Positions 27,038 through 36,733 are shown, counted from the stretch's first letter. The stretch: DNA of 64,000 nucleotides from Porphyromonas bennonis DSM 23058 = JCM 16335 (GCF_000375645.1 NZ_AQWR01000004.1:1-64000); one strand, 5' to 3'. Notes: generated by a model not told the origin, from the sequence alone. Made by a program: numbers and translations.

Positions 27038-27787
27038 GTGAGCGTCAACGACATACCCTCCACAGCAGATCAACCTGTCACTGATCCGAGAGAGATGCCT
27101 GCAGATCGTCCCCGACGTCGACTTACTGTCGCTGTGGGACTGGCTCTCCTGCTCTTAGTTATTGACCAAGCTATCAAGATATGGGTCAAGACCCATATGC
27201 AGCTCGGCGAAAGCATCGTGGTGGCAGATTGGTTTCAGATCTACTTTACGGAGAATCCCGGGATGGCATTTGGCTGGGAGCTTTTTGACAAGCTCTTCCT
27301 GACTCTCTTCCGCATAGTCGCCAGCGTGCTGCTGGGGTGGCTGGTGGTCTACGTCTCGAGGAGGCGATATGGTCGCGGCGTGCTGACCTGTCTGGTCGCT
27401 ATCTTTGCCGGTGCAGTGGGTAATATCATCGACTCTATTTTTTACGGGAAGATTTTCACCCACAGCTACGGACAGGTAGCGACGATCTTCCCCACCACAC
27501 CGGAGACAGGCTATGGAGACTGGTTTCAGGGAAAGGTGGTGGATATGTTTTACTTCCCCATCATCCGCAGTCAGTGGCCCGACTGGGTGCCCGGCTGGGG
27601 AGGAGAGGAGCTGATCTTCTTCCGCCCGATATTCAACTTTGCCGATGCATGCATTTCGGTTGGTGTGATTGCGCTACTGCTATTCTACAGTGGCTCTTTT
27701 GCTCACCTGATGGGTCATATCGGTAGTAAGAAACCTAAGGACAGAGCACCGGAGGACTCCGTCATACGTGATGAGGAAGCATCGTAG
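27038..27787 (+). CDS. lspA: Lipoprotein signal peptidase (signal peptidase II)
   Basis: This inner-membrane aspartyl protease removes lipoprotein signal peptides after diacylglyceryl transfer. Four hydrophobic segments are present, with ENPGMAFGWELF and the two catalytic Asp motifs GNIIDSIFYG and FNFADACISVGV. At 249 residues it is longer than E. coli LspA, with an insert before the second Asp and a charged C-terminal tail. The start is a GTG at 27038; an ATG at 27095 (MPADRPRRRL) is an alternative. The last 20 bp overlap the DUF4296 gene. Many lipoproteins encoded in this window would be its substrates. Confidence 0.94.
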   Translation: MSVNDIPSTADQPVTDPREMPADRPRRRLTVAVGLALLLLVIDQAIKIWVKTHMQLGESIVVADWFQIYFTENPGMAFGWELFDKLFLTLFRIVASVLLGWLVVYVSRRRYGRGVLTCLVAIFAGAVGNIIDSIFYGKIFTHSYGQVATIFPTTPETGYGDWFQGKVVDMFYFPIIRSQWPDWVPGWGGEELIFFRPIFNFADACISVGVIALLLFYSGSFAHLMGHIGSKKPKDRAPEDSVIRDEEAS

Positions 27788-28595
27788 TCTCTGCAGCCTG
27801 ATCCTGCTCTCCATCGCACTGATAGTGCTCCTCTCGCAGTGTCGCCGCCGACCGGATTCGATCCTGACGAGAGACGAGATGAAGGCAGTCACCAAGGATA
27901 TGGTCCTGGCCCAGTCTTACATCGACAGCAAGTATGGGATGCCGGACTCGGTCCGCGAAGCATACTATAGGAGTGTGCTGGAGAAGCATGGGATCTCGCA
28001 GGCAAAGTACGATACCTCTCTCGTCTGGTACGGAGAAAATCTCCCGATGCTCACGAAGATCTACAATCAGATCATCGAGGAGCTTCAGCAGGAGGCTGTA
28101 GTTTTAGACACCTTATACCAAGACTCCATACGCCGCGCCGGGCTGTCCTATAAGCCGCTGGAGTCGCTCTGGAGTGAGCCCTCAAGGGTCTGTCTCTCGG
28201 AGGGAAACCAAGGCTACCGCTTTATGATGTGTGAGCTTAGGAGCGGCAGTGTGGCAGGAGGGGACACGCTTGACTTTGGCTTTAATATACTGCCGGGGCT
28301 GCTTAGCTCCGGGGAGAGGATCGAGGTCTCTTTCGTCACCCTCACCCGAGACAGCAGCATCGTCTACTCCACCCAGACCACACTGGATGGCAAGGGCGAC
28401 CGACGGATAGCACTCGAGTATGTCACGCCTCAAGACACCACAAGCGAGCAGAGCCAGTGGCACCGGCTCTTCCTCTCCTACTATCGTGATAAGGACTGCC
28501 TAAGGAAGATCCCGTTAGTCCTTGATAGTATTTACCTCTCCAAGCGTGAGCCTCTGGTGGTGGAGGAACAGGCAGAGGAGGAGACTGAAGAGTAA
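27768..28595 (+). CDS. DUF4296 domain lipoprotein
   Basis: A signal peptide ending in LSQC near residue 25 suggests a lipoprotein. The DUF4296 domain follows directly: SILTRDEMKAVTKDMVLAQ, then IDSKYGMPDSVREAYYRSVLEKHGIS near residue 52. Function is unknown, but the family commonly sits next to lspA in Bacteroidota, as here with a 20-bp overlap. The C-terminal half is beta-rich and unassigned, ending in an acidic tail. Two adjacent ATGs exist (27768 and 27771). Confidence 0.82.
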   Translation: MMRKHRSLCSLILLSIALIVLLSQCRRRPDSILTRDEMKAVTKDMVLAQSYIDSKYGMPDSVREAYYRSVLEKHGISQAKYDTSLVWYGENLPMLTKIYNQIIEELQQEAVVLDTLYQDSIRRAGLSYKPLESLWSEPSRVCLSEGNQGYRFMMCELRSGSVAGGDTLDFGFNILPGLLSSGERIEVSFVTLTRDSSIVYSTQTTLDGKGDRRIALEYVTPQDTTSEQSQWHRLFLSYYRDKDCLRKIPLVLDSIYLSKREPLVVEEQAEEETEE

Positions 28596-28602
28596 AATTA
28601 AC

Positions 28603-28610
28603 TAACTTTG
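28603..28610 (+). promoter_or_regulatory. Internal promoter -7 box before the DUF5063 gene
   Basis: TAACTTTG matches TAnnTTTG and lies between the DUF4296 and DUF5063 genes, so the latter may have an independent start. Confidence 0.45.
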
Positions 28611-28632
28611 TAACTAAGATCGGCACAGACCT

Positions 28633-29217
28633 ATGGGACAGACGGGAGATATGACACTCATCTACAGTCCGGAGACTCTGGACTTTATCCAGCAGAGCAT
28701 GAATTACCTCGCCCTGCTCGATCCCGAGGTCACCCCTCGATGGACGAAGGAGACGGTGCGGGAGTGCCGAGACACACTGGCAGCAGTGTATGCCGCAGCA
28801 ACGAGACTTCCGGATCTGGATCCATCGCTTTTCTTTGGCGAGCTGGAGCATTTAGTCGAGGAAGAGGATTACGAACGGGTGAGACGACGCTACGAGCGAT
28901 TCTTTGCCGACCGAGACCTATTCCCCGATGCACTCAATGAGCAGATGCAATACTCGGAGCGTCCGATCAACGTCAGTCTCAGTGAGCTGCTTGCCGACCT
29001 CTTCCAGGCTCTCGCCGATATCGTCTGGGTCTATAGGCAGCAAAATGAGGAGACAATGGTCCAGTCCATTGCCGAGGCGAGGTACGCCTTTGACCACGAG
29101 TGGGGAGAGAAGCTTGCAGCCGTGCTCAGACGACTCCACCTCCTACTCAGCGATCCGGACTTTATGCCCCTGGAGATGCCGGACGATGAGGATGACCTAT
29201 TGAGCCATGACGAGTAA
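28633..29217 (+). CDS. DUF5063 family protein
   Basis: This 194-residue, acidic, mostly helical cytosolic protein of unknown function matches the Bacteroidota DUF5063 pattern (YSPETLDFIQQSMNYLALLD at the start, VSLSELLADLFQALADIVWVYRQQN in the middle). No catalytic motif stands out. An ATG at 28651 (MTLIYSPE) is an alternative start and fits the family N terminus. Its end overlaps the exonuclease gene by 11 bp. Tight coupling to a 3'-5' exonuclease is common for this family, hinting at a nucleic-acid role (inference). Confidence 0.75.
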   Translation: MGQTGDMTLIYSPETLDFIQQSMNYLALLDPEVTPRWTKETVRECRDTLAAVYAAATRLPDLDPSLFFGELEHLVEEEDYERVRRRYERFFADRDLFPDALNEQMQYSERPINVSLSELLADLFQALADIVWVYRQQNEETMVQSIAEARYAFDHEWGEKLAAVLRRLHLLLSDPDFMPLEMPDDEDDLLSHDE

Positions 29218-29974
29218 TATGCCTTTAGATCGGACCACCATCACCAAGGAAGAGCTCGGGGAGCTGGAGGCGGAGGAGCTTCCGGTGCCGGTCACAATCC
29301 TTGACGCCTCGTGCTCGGACGAAGAGATAGAGAGCGTCATGGATGCGCTCTCGAGAGCTGCCGTCCTCGGTCTGGACACAGAGACTAAGCCTTCATTTCA
29401 TAAGGGCGAGGGGAACAAGGTCTCCATACTTCAGCTCTCCGATCACGAGCGATCAGTAATCATCAAGCTCCTGACTTTTGACGGCAAGGAGGACAAGGCA
29501 TCACGCCTTGCCCCCGTAGCACGCGTGCTTGCAGACGACAAGACGCTCCTCGTGGGCGTGTCTATCCACGATGACGCCCTCGGCCTGAGGAAAGACCATG
29601 GCCTAGAGTGCCATCAGGTCCTTGAGCTGCAGCTGACAGCCAAGGCCGCTGGGCTTAAGGTCTTCTCGCTCTCCAAACTCTATGCCCTACTCTACGACAA
29701 GCGCATCTCCAAGAGCCAGCGACTCAGTAATTGGGAGAGCGAGAAACTGTCGGAAGCGCAGACAAACTATGCCGCACTTGATGCCTATGCCGGACTGCTG
29801 ATCTACGACGGGCTCAAGGACTACGTCAAGCCATCTATGATCGAAAAGAAAGTGGGGCCAACTGTGAGAATGCCAAAATCTAAGAGGAAAGAACCTTCTG
29901 CCAGAGTGCGAAAGCGGAGGGTGAAAGCCAAGCCCCGAAGCACAAAAGCCAGAAACAAAACCACCGACAAATAA
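29207..29974 (+). CDS. DEDDy-type 3'-5' exonuclease domain protein
   Basis: The RNase D/WRN-like exonuclease fold carries its acidic metal ligands: DTE in VLGLDTETKPSFHKG (near 57), Asp in GVSIHDDALGL, and the YxxxD motif in NYAALDAYAGL. There is no HRDC domain, so RNase D itself is unlikely. A basic tail (about residues 220-255, many Lys and Arg) could bind nucleic acid. It overlaps the DUF5063 gene by 11 bp and precedes the methyltransferase gene by 8 bp. Whether it acts on RNA or DNA is unknown. Confidence 0.86.
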   Translation: MTSNMPLDRTTITKEELGELEAEELPVPVTILDASCSDEEIESVMDALSRAAVLGLDTETKPSFHKGEGNKVSILQLSDHERSVIIKLLTFDGKEDKASRLAPVARVLADDKTLLVGVSIHDDALGLRKDHGLECHQVLELQLTAKAAGLKVFSLSKLYALLYDKRISKSQRLSNWESEKLSEAQTNYAALDAYAGLLIYDGLKDYVKPSMIEKKVGPTVRMPKSKRKEPSARVRKRRVKAKPRSTKARNKTTDK

Positions 29975-29982
29975 CTCTCCTC

Positions 29983-31197
29983 ATGACTACCAACAACACC
30001 ATACCGATACTCCACTTACGCCCCGGAAAGGATGAGCCGATGGAGCGCCGCCATCCCTGGGTCTTCTCGGGAGCTCTGGATCGGAGAGATACCGATGGAC
30101 TGATGGAAGGAGACGTGGTTGAGCTCAGGAGCTCCAAGGATGACTTTGTCGCCCGCGGCTACTGGTCTCCTGAGAATATTGCGATACGGATCCTCACTTT
30201 CGATGTATCCGAGCAGATTGATCAAGCGTTCTGGATCCGGCGACTGAGGGAGGCTCTCGAAGTGAGGGAGGCTGTCGGACTAGCGATGGAGCATGCCGCC
30301 TTCCGCTGGGTTTATGGAGAGGGTGATGGACTCCCAGGACTGATCATCGACCTGTACGACTCTATCGCTGTTATGCAGGCTCACACACTCGGCATCCACA
30401 GACAGCGACACCTGATCTCAGAGGCGATGTCCGCTGTACTCGGCAGTCGCCTGCAGGTGGTTTACTACAAGAGCGCTGAGACGCTGACGGCAAGCTCTCC
30501 GATAGAGGGAGAGATTGATGAGCTGCTTATGGGATCTCTACCGAAGGAGCAGGAGGTGGTGATCGACGAGCGGGGGATGAAGTTTTACCTCGACGTCGTC
30601 AAGGGACAGAAGACCGGCTTCTTCTTAGATCAGAGAGACAACCGCTCCCTCTTGAGACAGTATGCTAAGGGGCGGAAGGTGCTCAATATGTTTTGCTACA
30701 CGGGGGGCTTTTCCCTCGCTGCCATGCTGGGAGAGGCTAAGCATGTGGTGTCCGTGGACAGCTCAGAGCGCGCCATAGACCTGACGGCAAGGAATATGGA
30801 GCTCAACTTCCCCAGCAGGGACGATACCCACGAGGAGATCGCCACCGATGCATTTGGCTACTTAGAGGGACTACAGGGGGGAGAGTACGACCTGATGGTG
30901 CTGGATCCACCCGCCTTTGCAAAGAATAGACGCGTCCTCTCACGCGCACTAAATGGCTACCGTCGGCTCAATCGCATAGCTCTCCAGAAGATTGCCCCCT
31001 CGAGCCTGCTCTTCACCTTCAGTTGCTCACAGGTGGTTAGTCCTGAGAAATTTCAAGAAGCAGTATTTACCGCTGCTCTGCAAGCCGGGCGTGAGGTGAG
31101 GATCCTCCATCGACTTACTCAGGCAGCGGATCATCCCGTGAATATCTATCACCCCGAGGGAGAGTATCTCAAGGGTCTAGTACTCTACGTCAAGTGA
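29983..31197 (+). CDS. Class I SAM-dependent rRNA methyltransferase, RlmI-like
   Basis: The N-terminal PUA-like domain (HPWVFSGALDRR near residue 25) precedes a linker and a Rossmann methyltransferase domain. Motif I is NMFCYTGGFSLAAM, motif IV is LDPPAFAKNRR, and a Cys sits in FTFSCSQVV. This layout matches RlmI, the 23S rRNA m5C1962 methyltransferase. Length is 404 residues (RlmI about 396). The stop overlaps the start of the next gene by one base (TGATG), indicating translational coupling with the mltF-like gene. Confidence 0.9.
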   Translation: MTTNNTIPILHLRPGKDEPMERRHPWVFSGALDRRDTDGLMEGDVVELRSSKDDFVARGYWSPENIAIRILTFDVSEQIDQAFWIRRLREALEVREAVGLAMEHAAFRWVYGEGDGLPGLIIDLYDSIAVMQAHTLGIHRQRHLISEAMSAVLGSRLQVVYYKSAETLTASSPIEGEIDELLMGSLPKEQEVVIDERGMKFYLDVVKGQKTGFFLDQRDNRSLLRQYAKGRKVLNMFCYTGGFSLAAMLGEAKHVVSVDSSERAIDLTARNMELNFPSRDDTHEEIATDAFGYLEGLQGGEYDLMVLDPPAFAKNRRVLSRALNGYRRLNRIALQKIAPSSLLFTFSCSQVVSPEKFQEAVFTAALQAGREVRILHRLTQAADHPVNIYHPEGEYLKGLVLYVK

Positions 31198-32615
31198 TGT
31201 CCCAGCACTTCTCTCGACTCGCTCCACTGCTCCTTCTCATCGGGATGCTGTCCTCCTGTTTCGAGACGAGGAAGGAGAGAGAGTCGGAGGAGGTCAACTA
31301 CCGAAAGTGGAGCGAAATCATCGCCAGTGACACGCTCCGAGTGGGGACGGTCACTTCTCCTACCGACTTCTACTTCTACAGAGGCGAGCCCTTCGGTCTC
31401 GAGTATCAGAAGGTATCTCGCTTTGCCGAGACGAACAAGCTCAAGCTCGACATCAGGGTCACTGGTAGCAGGGACAGTCTCATGTCATGGATCTCATCCG
31501 GAGCAATAGACCTATCCATCACGCCATTTGCCATGACTTCCGAGCTCGGCAAGTCGTATGACTTTGCCGGCACTGTAGACACGATCGCCTTAGTAGTGGT
31601 GCAAAATAGGTCCATCACACCACTACTCCGCCAGGTTGTGGACCTCGATGGCAAGTCGATCTACGTCTCCTCCAGTAGCCCGGCAGAGATACGGCTAAAG
31701 CAGATCGTTGCTGAGGCAGCGCTGGACTCCCTCCATATCCTGCCGGTCGACTCACTGGGTGATGTGGACCTGATCAAGTCGGTCGCTGACCAGGAGGACT
31801 TTATCCGCTACGCAGCAGTAGACACCCGGCTCGCCGGATTATTTCAGCGTCACCACCCCACCCTCGACACTGAGCTTCGCATCAGCGTACCACTACGGTA
31901 CAGTTGGATGCTGCACAAGGGGAATCAGAGCCTCGCCGAGCAGATCAGCACCTTTTTCAACACCTCACCGGAAGAGGAAGTGAATGATCCCGATCGCCTA
32001 CTAACGATAGAGAGTGGCAATTACTTCAGGGACCTCAGATCCCCCCTTCCTACTCCTACCATCCGACCGGGTGCGATCTCTCCTTACGATGAGATATTCA
32101 TGCAAGAGGCAAAGCGTCTGGGCTGGCACTGGAGCTATCTCGCTGCTATCGCCTTCACAGAGTCCCGCTTCATCCCGGACGTTGTAGCCCGATCAGGGGC
32201 GAGGGGACTCATGGGTGTGATGCCCGCCACCGGTCGAGCGTACGGGGTGAGCAGTGATCAGTTGCTAGACCCTCTGACAGCAGTGCGCGTGGCGGTCGAT
32301 TGCCTTAGGGACAATGAGAAGTCCTTCAGCAACATCAGGGACACCCACGAGCGAGAGTGCTTTACCCTCGCCGCATACAACGCCGGTTACGGTCACGTCC
32401 TGGATGCGATGCGGCTGGCACGCAAGTACAGCGCCCCCGACAGCGTCTGGGAGGGTGGCGTAAGGGAGTACCTCCTCCTTAAGAGCACACCGAAGTACTT
32501 CAATGACCCCGTAGTCAAGTTTGGCTACGTCCGAGGCTCGGAGACAGTCAAGTATGTAGACAATATCATGCACCTCTCTGCCCTCTATCAGGGAGCAAAG
32601 AGTAAGGAAAAATAG
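31197..32615 (+). CDS. MltF-like lytic transglycosylase lipoprotein
   Basis: The signal peptide ends in lipobox LSSC (near residue 21). A periplasmic solute-binding-like domain (residues about 40-270) is followed by an SLT domain with the catalytic Glu in AIAFTESRF and the motifs GARGLMGVMPATGRAYG and LAAYNAGYGH. This two-domain order is that of MltF, which cleaves peptidoglycan glycan strands to form 1,6-anhydroMurNAc ends. I use the ATG at 31197; a GTG at 31194 is one codon earlier. It is coupled to the methyltransferase gene and followed by upp after 12 bp. Confidence 0.9.
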   Translation: MSQHFSRLAPLLLLIGMLSSCFETRKERESEEVNYRKWSEIIASDTLRVGTVTSPTDFYFYRGEPFGLEYQKVSRFAETNKLKLDIRVTGSRDSLMSWISSGAIDLSITPFAMTSELGKSYDFAGTVDTIALVVVQNRSITPLLRQVVDLDGKSIYVSSSSPAEIRLKQIVAEAALDSLHILPVDSLGDVDLIKSVADQEDFIRYAAVDTRLAGLFQRHHPTLDTELRISVPLRYSWMLHKGNQSLAEQISTFFNTSPEEEVNDPDRLLTIESGNYFRDLRSPLPTPTIRPGAISPYDEIFMQEAKRLGWHWSYLAAIAFTESRFIPDVVARSGARGLMGVMPATGRAYGVSSDQLLDPLTAVRVAVDCLRDNEKSFSNIRDTHERECFTLAAYNAGYGHVLDAMRLARKYSAPDSVWEGGVREYLLLKSTPKYFNDPVVKFGYVRGSETVKYVDNIMHLSALYQGAKSKEK

Positions 32616-32627
32616 TTAGCTAAGAGT

Positions 32628-33287
32628 ATGAAAATAGTAAACTTATCAGAGCAAAACAGCCTCATCAATCGCTTCATAGCAGAGATGAGAGATGTCGATA
32701 TCCATGGGGACTCGATGCGCTTCCGGAGCAATGCCAGGCGCCTCGGTGAGATCATGGCTTACGAGATCAGTAAGACTCTCGACTACACCGAGAAGAGGGT
32801 GACCACCCCCCTTGGGACCAAGGATATGTACCTGCCTACTGAGGAGGTAGTCGTCGCCACCATCCTCCGTGCCGGGCTCCCCATGCAGATCGGACTGACC
32901 AACTACTTCGACAAGGCTGACAACGCTTTCGTCTCCGCTTACCGCAAGGAGGGTGGCGATAGTGAACTGGGATTTGACGTGCATATAGAGTACTTGGCCT
33001 CGCCATCGCTTGAGGGACGGACACTGATCCTCGCCGACCCTATGCTGGCGACAGGGAGCTCGATGATGCTTGCCTACAATGCACTCCTCACTAAGGGGCA
33101 GCCCGCCACCACCCACTTCGCTGCCATCATCGCCAGCCAGCAGGGAGTAGACATGCTCTCTAAGCACGCCCCTGAGGACTCCACCCTCTGGATCACCGCC
33201 CTCGATGATAAGCTCAATGAGCACGCCTACATCGTCCCTGGACTGGGTGATGCCGGCGACCTCTCATTTGGGACCAAGATGGACTAA
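32628..33287 (+). CDS. upp: Uracil phosphoribosyltransferase
   Basis: Upp converts uracil and PRPP to UMP in pyrimidine salvage. The PRPP-binding motif is LADPMLATGSSM near residue 137. ILRAGLPM near 84 and the C-terminal GLGDAGDLSFGT uracil-binding segment are typical. Length 219 is close to the usual 208-210. It is last in the run and is followed by a hairpin terminator. Confidence 0.95.
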   Translation: MKIVNLSEQNSLINRFIAEMRDVDIHGDSMRFRSNARRLGEIMAYEISKTLDYTEKRVTTPLGTKDMYLPTEEVVVATILRAGLPMQIGLTNYFDKADNAFVSAYRKEGGDSELGFDVHIEYLASPSLEGRTLILADPMLATGSSMMLAYNALLTKGQPATTHFAAIIASQQGVDMLSKHAPEDSTLWITALDDKLNEHAYIVPGLGDAGDLSFGTKMD

Positions 33288-33301
33288 TAGCATTTCACCA
33301 A

Positions 33302-33347
33302 GAGCAGAGCCTCCGATGGGACATGTGTCTCGTTGGAGGCTCTGCTC
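33302..33347. terminator. Terminator between upp and coaA
   Basis: The stem GAGCAGAGCCTCC pairs with GGAGGCTCTGCTC around a loop of about 18 bases. It lies in a convergent gap. Confidence 0.7.
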
Positions 33348-33364
33348 GTTATGGTCCTTCTGCC

Positions 33365-34315
33365 CTATACCTTCCTCAGCCAGATGCTCCGCACGCTGTG
33401 ATCATCGCTCTTCTCGATGATGAGATTGGAGCGAAAGCGCGTCGGCTCGATATTCTGGACGAGATTGATCAGATTGATATCGTCCCACACTTTATTTGCC
33501 AGACCGATCGTCTCTTCTCTGGTGAGATCGGCGTAGCGATAGAAGTAGGAGTCCTTATTCCGAAACGCTGTCTGCTGCAGCTTGATGAAGCGGTCCACAT
33601 ACCAACGGCGGATCGCAGACTTATCCGCATCGACATAGATGGAGAAGTCAAAGAAGTCTGACACGAAGACCGACCGACGCGCCCTGGAGGCATCCACACT
33701 CGCCTGCAGGACATTGATCCCTTCGATGATCAGCACATCCGGCTGATCTACATCGTCATACTCATCAGGGATGACATCATAGAAGAGGTGAGAGTACTTA
33801 GGAGACGGCAAGTGACGACGACCACTCTTGACCGCCGCAAGGAAGTTGAGCAGGCGCAGCACATCGTAGCTCTCGGGGAAGCCCTTTCGGTCACTCAGAC
33901 CACGTCGCTCCAGCTCGGCATTGGGGTACAGGAAGCCATCAGTCGTCACGAGCGAGACCTTTGGCGTCTCTTCATTCATCGACAGAAGCTTCTGCAGGAC
34001 CCTCGCGGTCGTACTCTTACCTACAGCGACACTGCCGGCGATCCCTATGACGTAGGGAACGGTCTGAAATTGTCGGTGAAAAAACTCCCCGTAGTCGCTC
34101 TGCAGATTCTTGTGGTGCATAATGTTTATCTCCAGGAAGCGACACATAGGGAGATAAATATCGCTGATCTCCTCCACGGTCAGCGGCTCATTCATCGCGT
34201 GGAGCTTGCTCACGTCTATCTCAGAGAAGGGGAAGTCAGGATGGCTGTCCAGACTGCTCCACTGATCTCTCGTAAACGACTGATAGGGCGAAAATGTAGC
34301 GGTGTAAGGTTTCAT
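33365..34315 (-). CDS. coaA: Pantothenate kinase, type I
   Basis: CoaA phosphorylates pantothenate, the first step of coenzyme A synthesis. The P-loop GIAGSVAVGKSTTARVL is near residue 92. The segments VTTDGFLYPN, RKGFPESYD and ILIIEGINVLQ-like LIIEGINVLQ are family hallmarks. Length 316 is normal. It is monocistronic, leftward, with a -7 box TACCTTTG at 34358-34351. Palindrome cassette 5 lies 137 bp upstream of that box. Confidence 0.96.
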   Translation of the reverse strand: MKPYTATFSPYQSFTRDQWSSLDSHPDFPFSEIDVSKLHAMNEPLTVEEISDIYLPMCRFLEINIMHHKNLQSDYGEFFHRQFQTVPYVIGIAGSVAVGKSTTARVLQKLLSMNEETPKVSLVTTDGFLYPNAELERRGLSDRKGFPESYDVLRLLNFLAAVKSGRRHLPSPKYSHLFYDVIPDEYDDVDQPDVLIIEGINVLQASVDASRARRSVFVSDFFDFSIYVDADKSAIRRWYVDRFIKLQQTAFRNKDSYFYRYADLTREETIGLANKVWDDINLINLVQNIEPTRFRSNLIIEKSDDHSVRSIWLRKV

Positions 34316-34350
34316 TTGACGGTCGATAAGTCCTTCGTACTATATCACGA

Positions 34351-34358
34351 CAAAGGTA
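34351..34358 (-). promoter_or_regulatory. Promoter -7 box for coaA
   Basis: The minus strand reads TACCTTTG. A TTG (minus strand) at 34383-34381, about 22 bp upstream, may be the -33 element. Confidence 0.6.
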
Positions 34359-34494
34359 TCTATTTTACCCCACCCCAGCTCAAGCGCAGGGAGTGTCGTT
34401 ACAGGGGAAAAGCAGCACAGAAAACCTCACAACTCAATACAAAGAATGAACAAAAATCAGATCGCTGGCTCTCAGCATATTGCGAATCGTCACA

Positions 34495-34578
34495 TCTAAT
34501 ACCGATAAAAGACTTCACTATAGTCGGTATTAGTGTTGACTAATACCGACTATAGTGATCACTAATACCGGTATTAGT
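34495..34578. repeat. Palindrome cassette 5 (4 x 18 bp, 22-bp period)
   Basis: Units start at 34495, 34517, 34539 and 34561, with spacers CTTC, GTTG and GATC. The last is the perfect palindrome ACTAATACCGGTATTAGT. Units two and three carry the CTATAGTC half-site on opposite arms, mirroring each other. It lies in the divergent coaA/dnaG gap, 137 bp from the coaA -7 box and about 80 bp from that of dnaG. Confidence 0.95.
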
Positions 34579-34658
34579 CTAGGTCAATCATCATTTGGTC
34601 CTGATGCGATTGGTCAAAAGGTAAGGCATATGAATGGATATGGATGTCAGTAAATGTG

Positions 34659-34666
34659 TAACTTTA
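34659..34666 (+). promoter_or_regulatory. Possible -7 box for dnaG
   Basis: TAACTTTA differs by one base from TAnnTTTG and lies 17 bp before the ATG, giving a very short leader. Confidence 0.4.
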
Positions 34667-34682
34667 CGCCCGAGATTTCCGT

Positions 34683-36716
34683 ATGATAGACCGTAATACC
34701 ATTGACCGCATCATGGAGCGCGCCGACATCGTCGACGTGGTGGGAGACTTCGTGGCACTGAAGAAGCATGGCAAGGATTACATCGGCTTGTGTCCTTTCC
34801 ATGACGACTCGAGACCATCATTCAATGTCTCCACAACTAAGAACATCTGCAAGTGCTTCGCCTGTGGCGTGGGAGGTACGCCGGTCTCATTCTTAGAGAA
34901 ATACCTGCACCTCACCTTCCCCGACGCCATCAAGTACCTCGGAAAGAAGTATGGTATACCGGTCGTAGAGACGCAGCTCTCGGCCGAGGAGCAGGAGGCG
35001 CGCACAGAGCGAGACAAGCTTCTGTCTGCCAATGCATTTGCGAGAGACGCATTCACCAACGAACTGCATAACGGCAACGAGGGGCGCCTCATCGGTCTGA
35101 AGTACTTTCGCGACCGCGACCTAAGCGATGAGACGATCAAGCGATTTGAGCTCGGATACTCGCCGAGGGATCGTCACTTCCTCTACTCATTAGCAAAGGA
35201 GAAGGGCGTCTCCGCCGATGCCCTCGAGCAGGTTGGGCTCCTCTTCCGGACCGATGACGGGCAATATATCGACCGATACCGGGACCGCGTCATCTACCCC
35301 ATTCACTCGATCAGCGGTTCGATCGTAGGCTTCGGAGGCAGGATCTTAGTCAAGAAGGAGAATACGGGGAAGTACATCAATTCGCCCGCTTCCTCGATCT
35401 ACGATAAGAGCCGGGAGCTCTACGGACTCTACTTCGCTAAGCAAGCGATCGCAAAGAAGGACAAGTGCATCGTGGTGGAGGGATATATGGATGTGCTGTC
35501 CATGCATCAGCGAGGGATTACCAATGTGGTGGCCAGCTCAGGGACCGCCCTCACGACGCAGCAGGTGCAGAAGATCAAGCGCTTTACGTCTAATCTCACC
35601 TTTATCTTCGATTCCGATGCCGCCGGCATCAAGGCGGCCATGAGGGGACTGGACGTAGGGCTGGAGCGCGGGATGAGTCTCCATACAGTGCTGCTGCCGG
35701 AGGGCGAGGATCCCGACTCCTTTGCCAAGGGCCACACTGCAGAGGAGATCGAGCAGTACATCAGCGAGCATGAGGAGGATAGCCTACGCTTCAATGCCCG
35801 GATCCTCTCTGAGCAAAACGGGACTGATACACCTCAGGGCATAGCAGATACCGTGGCGGTCATAGCGGAGTCGATGGCGCACATCCAGGATAAGCTGATC
35901 CTGGATATCTACGTCAAGGATATGGCTCCCCGACTGGGTGTCGAGCCGGAGCACCTGCTGGAGCGGATCCAGAAGCTGCAGCAGCAACAGAGGAATACCA
36001 TCCGACGGGAGTGGCAAAACACACAGCGCCGCCAGGAGCAACAGAAGCGAGAGGAAGAGGCGACTACTCCCAACCCAACGGTACCTAAGGAGCAGACCAG
36101 CCAGCCTGACGAAAGACTCAATCCTTTCGAGATCACGCTGCTGGGCGAAATCATGAAGAACGGACTCATGGAGATACCCGACTACGAGATAGAGCCGGGA
36201 AGGCATGGCTGTAGCCTGATCCAGGTAGTGCAGAAGGAGACGAGGGACCTGAGGGAGAATGGTACCCTGACCACACACTTCTGCACCATACTCGATGAGG
36301 TGGAGCGCCTCTATGAGGAGGAACCCAATCCAGACATTGCCAAGTACCTCTCCTGGCACGAGGATCCGGTGATCCTGCACACGGTGGCAGATCTGCTGAT
36401 GAATGAGGAGGAGCTGAGCGAGATGCACTCTGTCTACATCAGCGAGGCCTCCACACCGATAGAGGTGGTCAGTCGGGTCATGAGGACAATCCTGAGCTAC
36501 AAGTACGACTTTGTCCTCAGGCAGATCTCGGACCTGCTGCAGCAACTGCAGACCATACCGATGGATCATCAGGAGGGTGACGAAGCTCTGGATGAGCGGT
36601 CAAGAGAATTACTCGCCGAGCTGGCGAACCTAAACCAGATGAAGGTAGATATGAGTCGAATGCTGGGGGATCGCATCCTCACACCGACCCTTAAGCTTCA
36701 GCCAAGACAACATTAG
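34683..36716 (+). CDS. dnaG: DNA primase
   Basis: DnaG makes RNA primers at the replication fork. The N-terminal CHC2 zinc module is visible (CPFHDD, then CKCFACG about 25 residues on). The catalytic TOPRIM domain has VVEGYMDVLSMHQRG near residue 265 and the FDSDAAGIKA acidic motif. A Gln/Arg-rich linker around residues 430-455 leads to the C-terminal helicase-interacting region. The 677-residue length is slightly long. The ABC transporter genes follow after 17 bp. Confidence 0.97.
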   Translation: MIDRNTIDRIMERADIVDVVGDFVALKKHGKDYIGLCPFHDDSRPSFNVSTTKNICKCFACGVGGTPVSFLEKYLHLTFPDAIKYLGKKYGIPVVETQLSAEEQEARTERDKLLSANAFARDAFTNELHNGNEGRLIGLKYFRDRDLSDETIKRFELGYSPRDRHFLYSLAKEKGVSADALEQVGLLFRTDDGQYIDRYRDRVIYPIHSISGSIVGFGGRILVKKENTGKYINSPASSIYDKSRELYGLYFAKQAIAKKDKCIVVEGYMDVLSMHQRGITNVVASSGTALTTQQVQKIKRFTSNLTFIFDSDAAGIKAAMRGLDVGLERGMSLHTVLLPEGEDPDSFAKGHTAEEIEQYISEHEEDSLRFNARILSEQNGTDTPQGIADTVAVIAESMAHIQDKLILDIYVKDMAPRLGVEPEHLLERIQKLQQQQRNTIRREWQNTQRRQEQQKREEEATTPNPTVPKEQTSQPDERLNPFEITLLGEIMKNGLMEIPDYEIEPGRHGCSLIQVVQKETRDLRENGTLTTHFCTILDEVERLYEEEPNPDIAKYLSWHEDPVILHTVADLLMNEEELSEMHSVYISEASTPIEVVSRVMRTILSYKYDFVLRQISDLLQQLQTIPMDHQEGDEALDERSRELLAELANLNQMKVDMSRMLGDRILTPTLKLQPRQH

Positions 36717-36733
36717 AAATAACGCATATATAG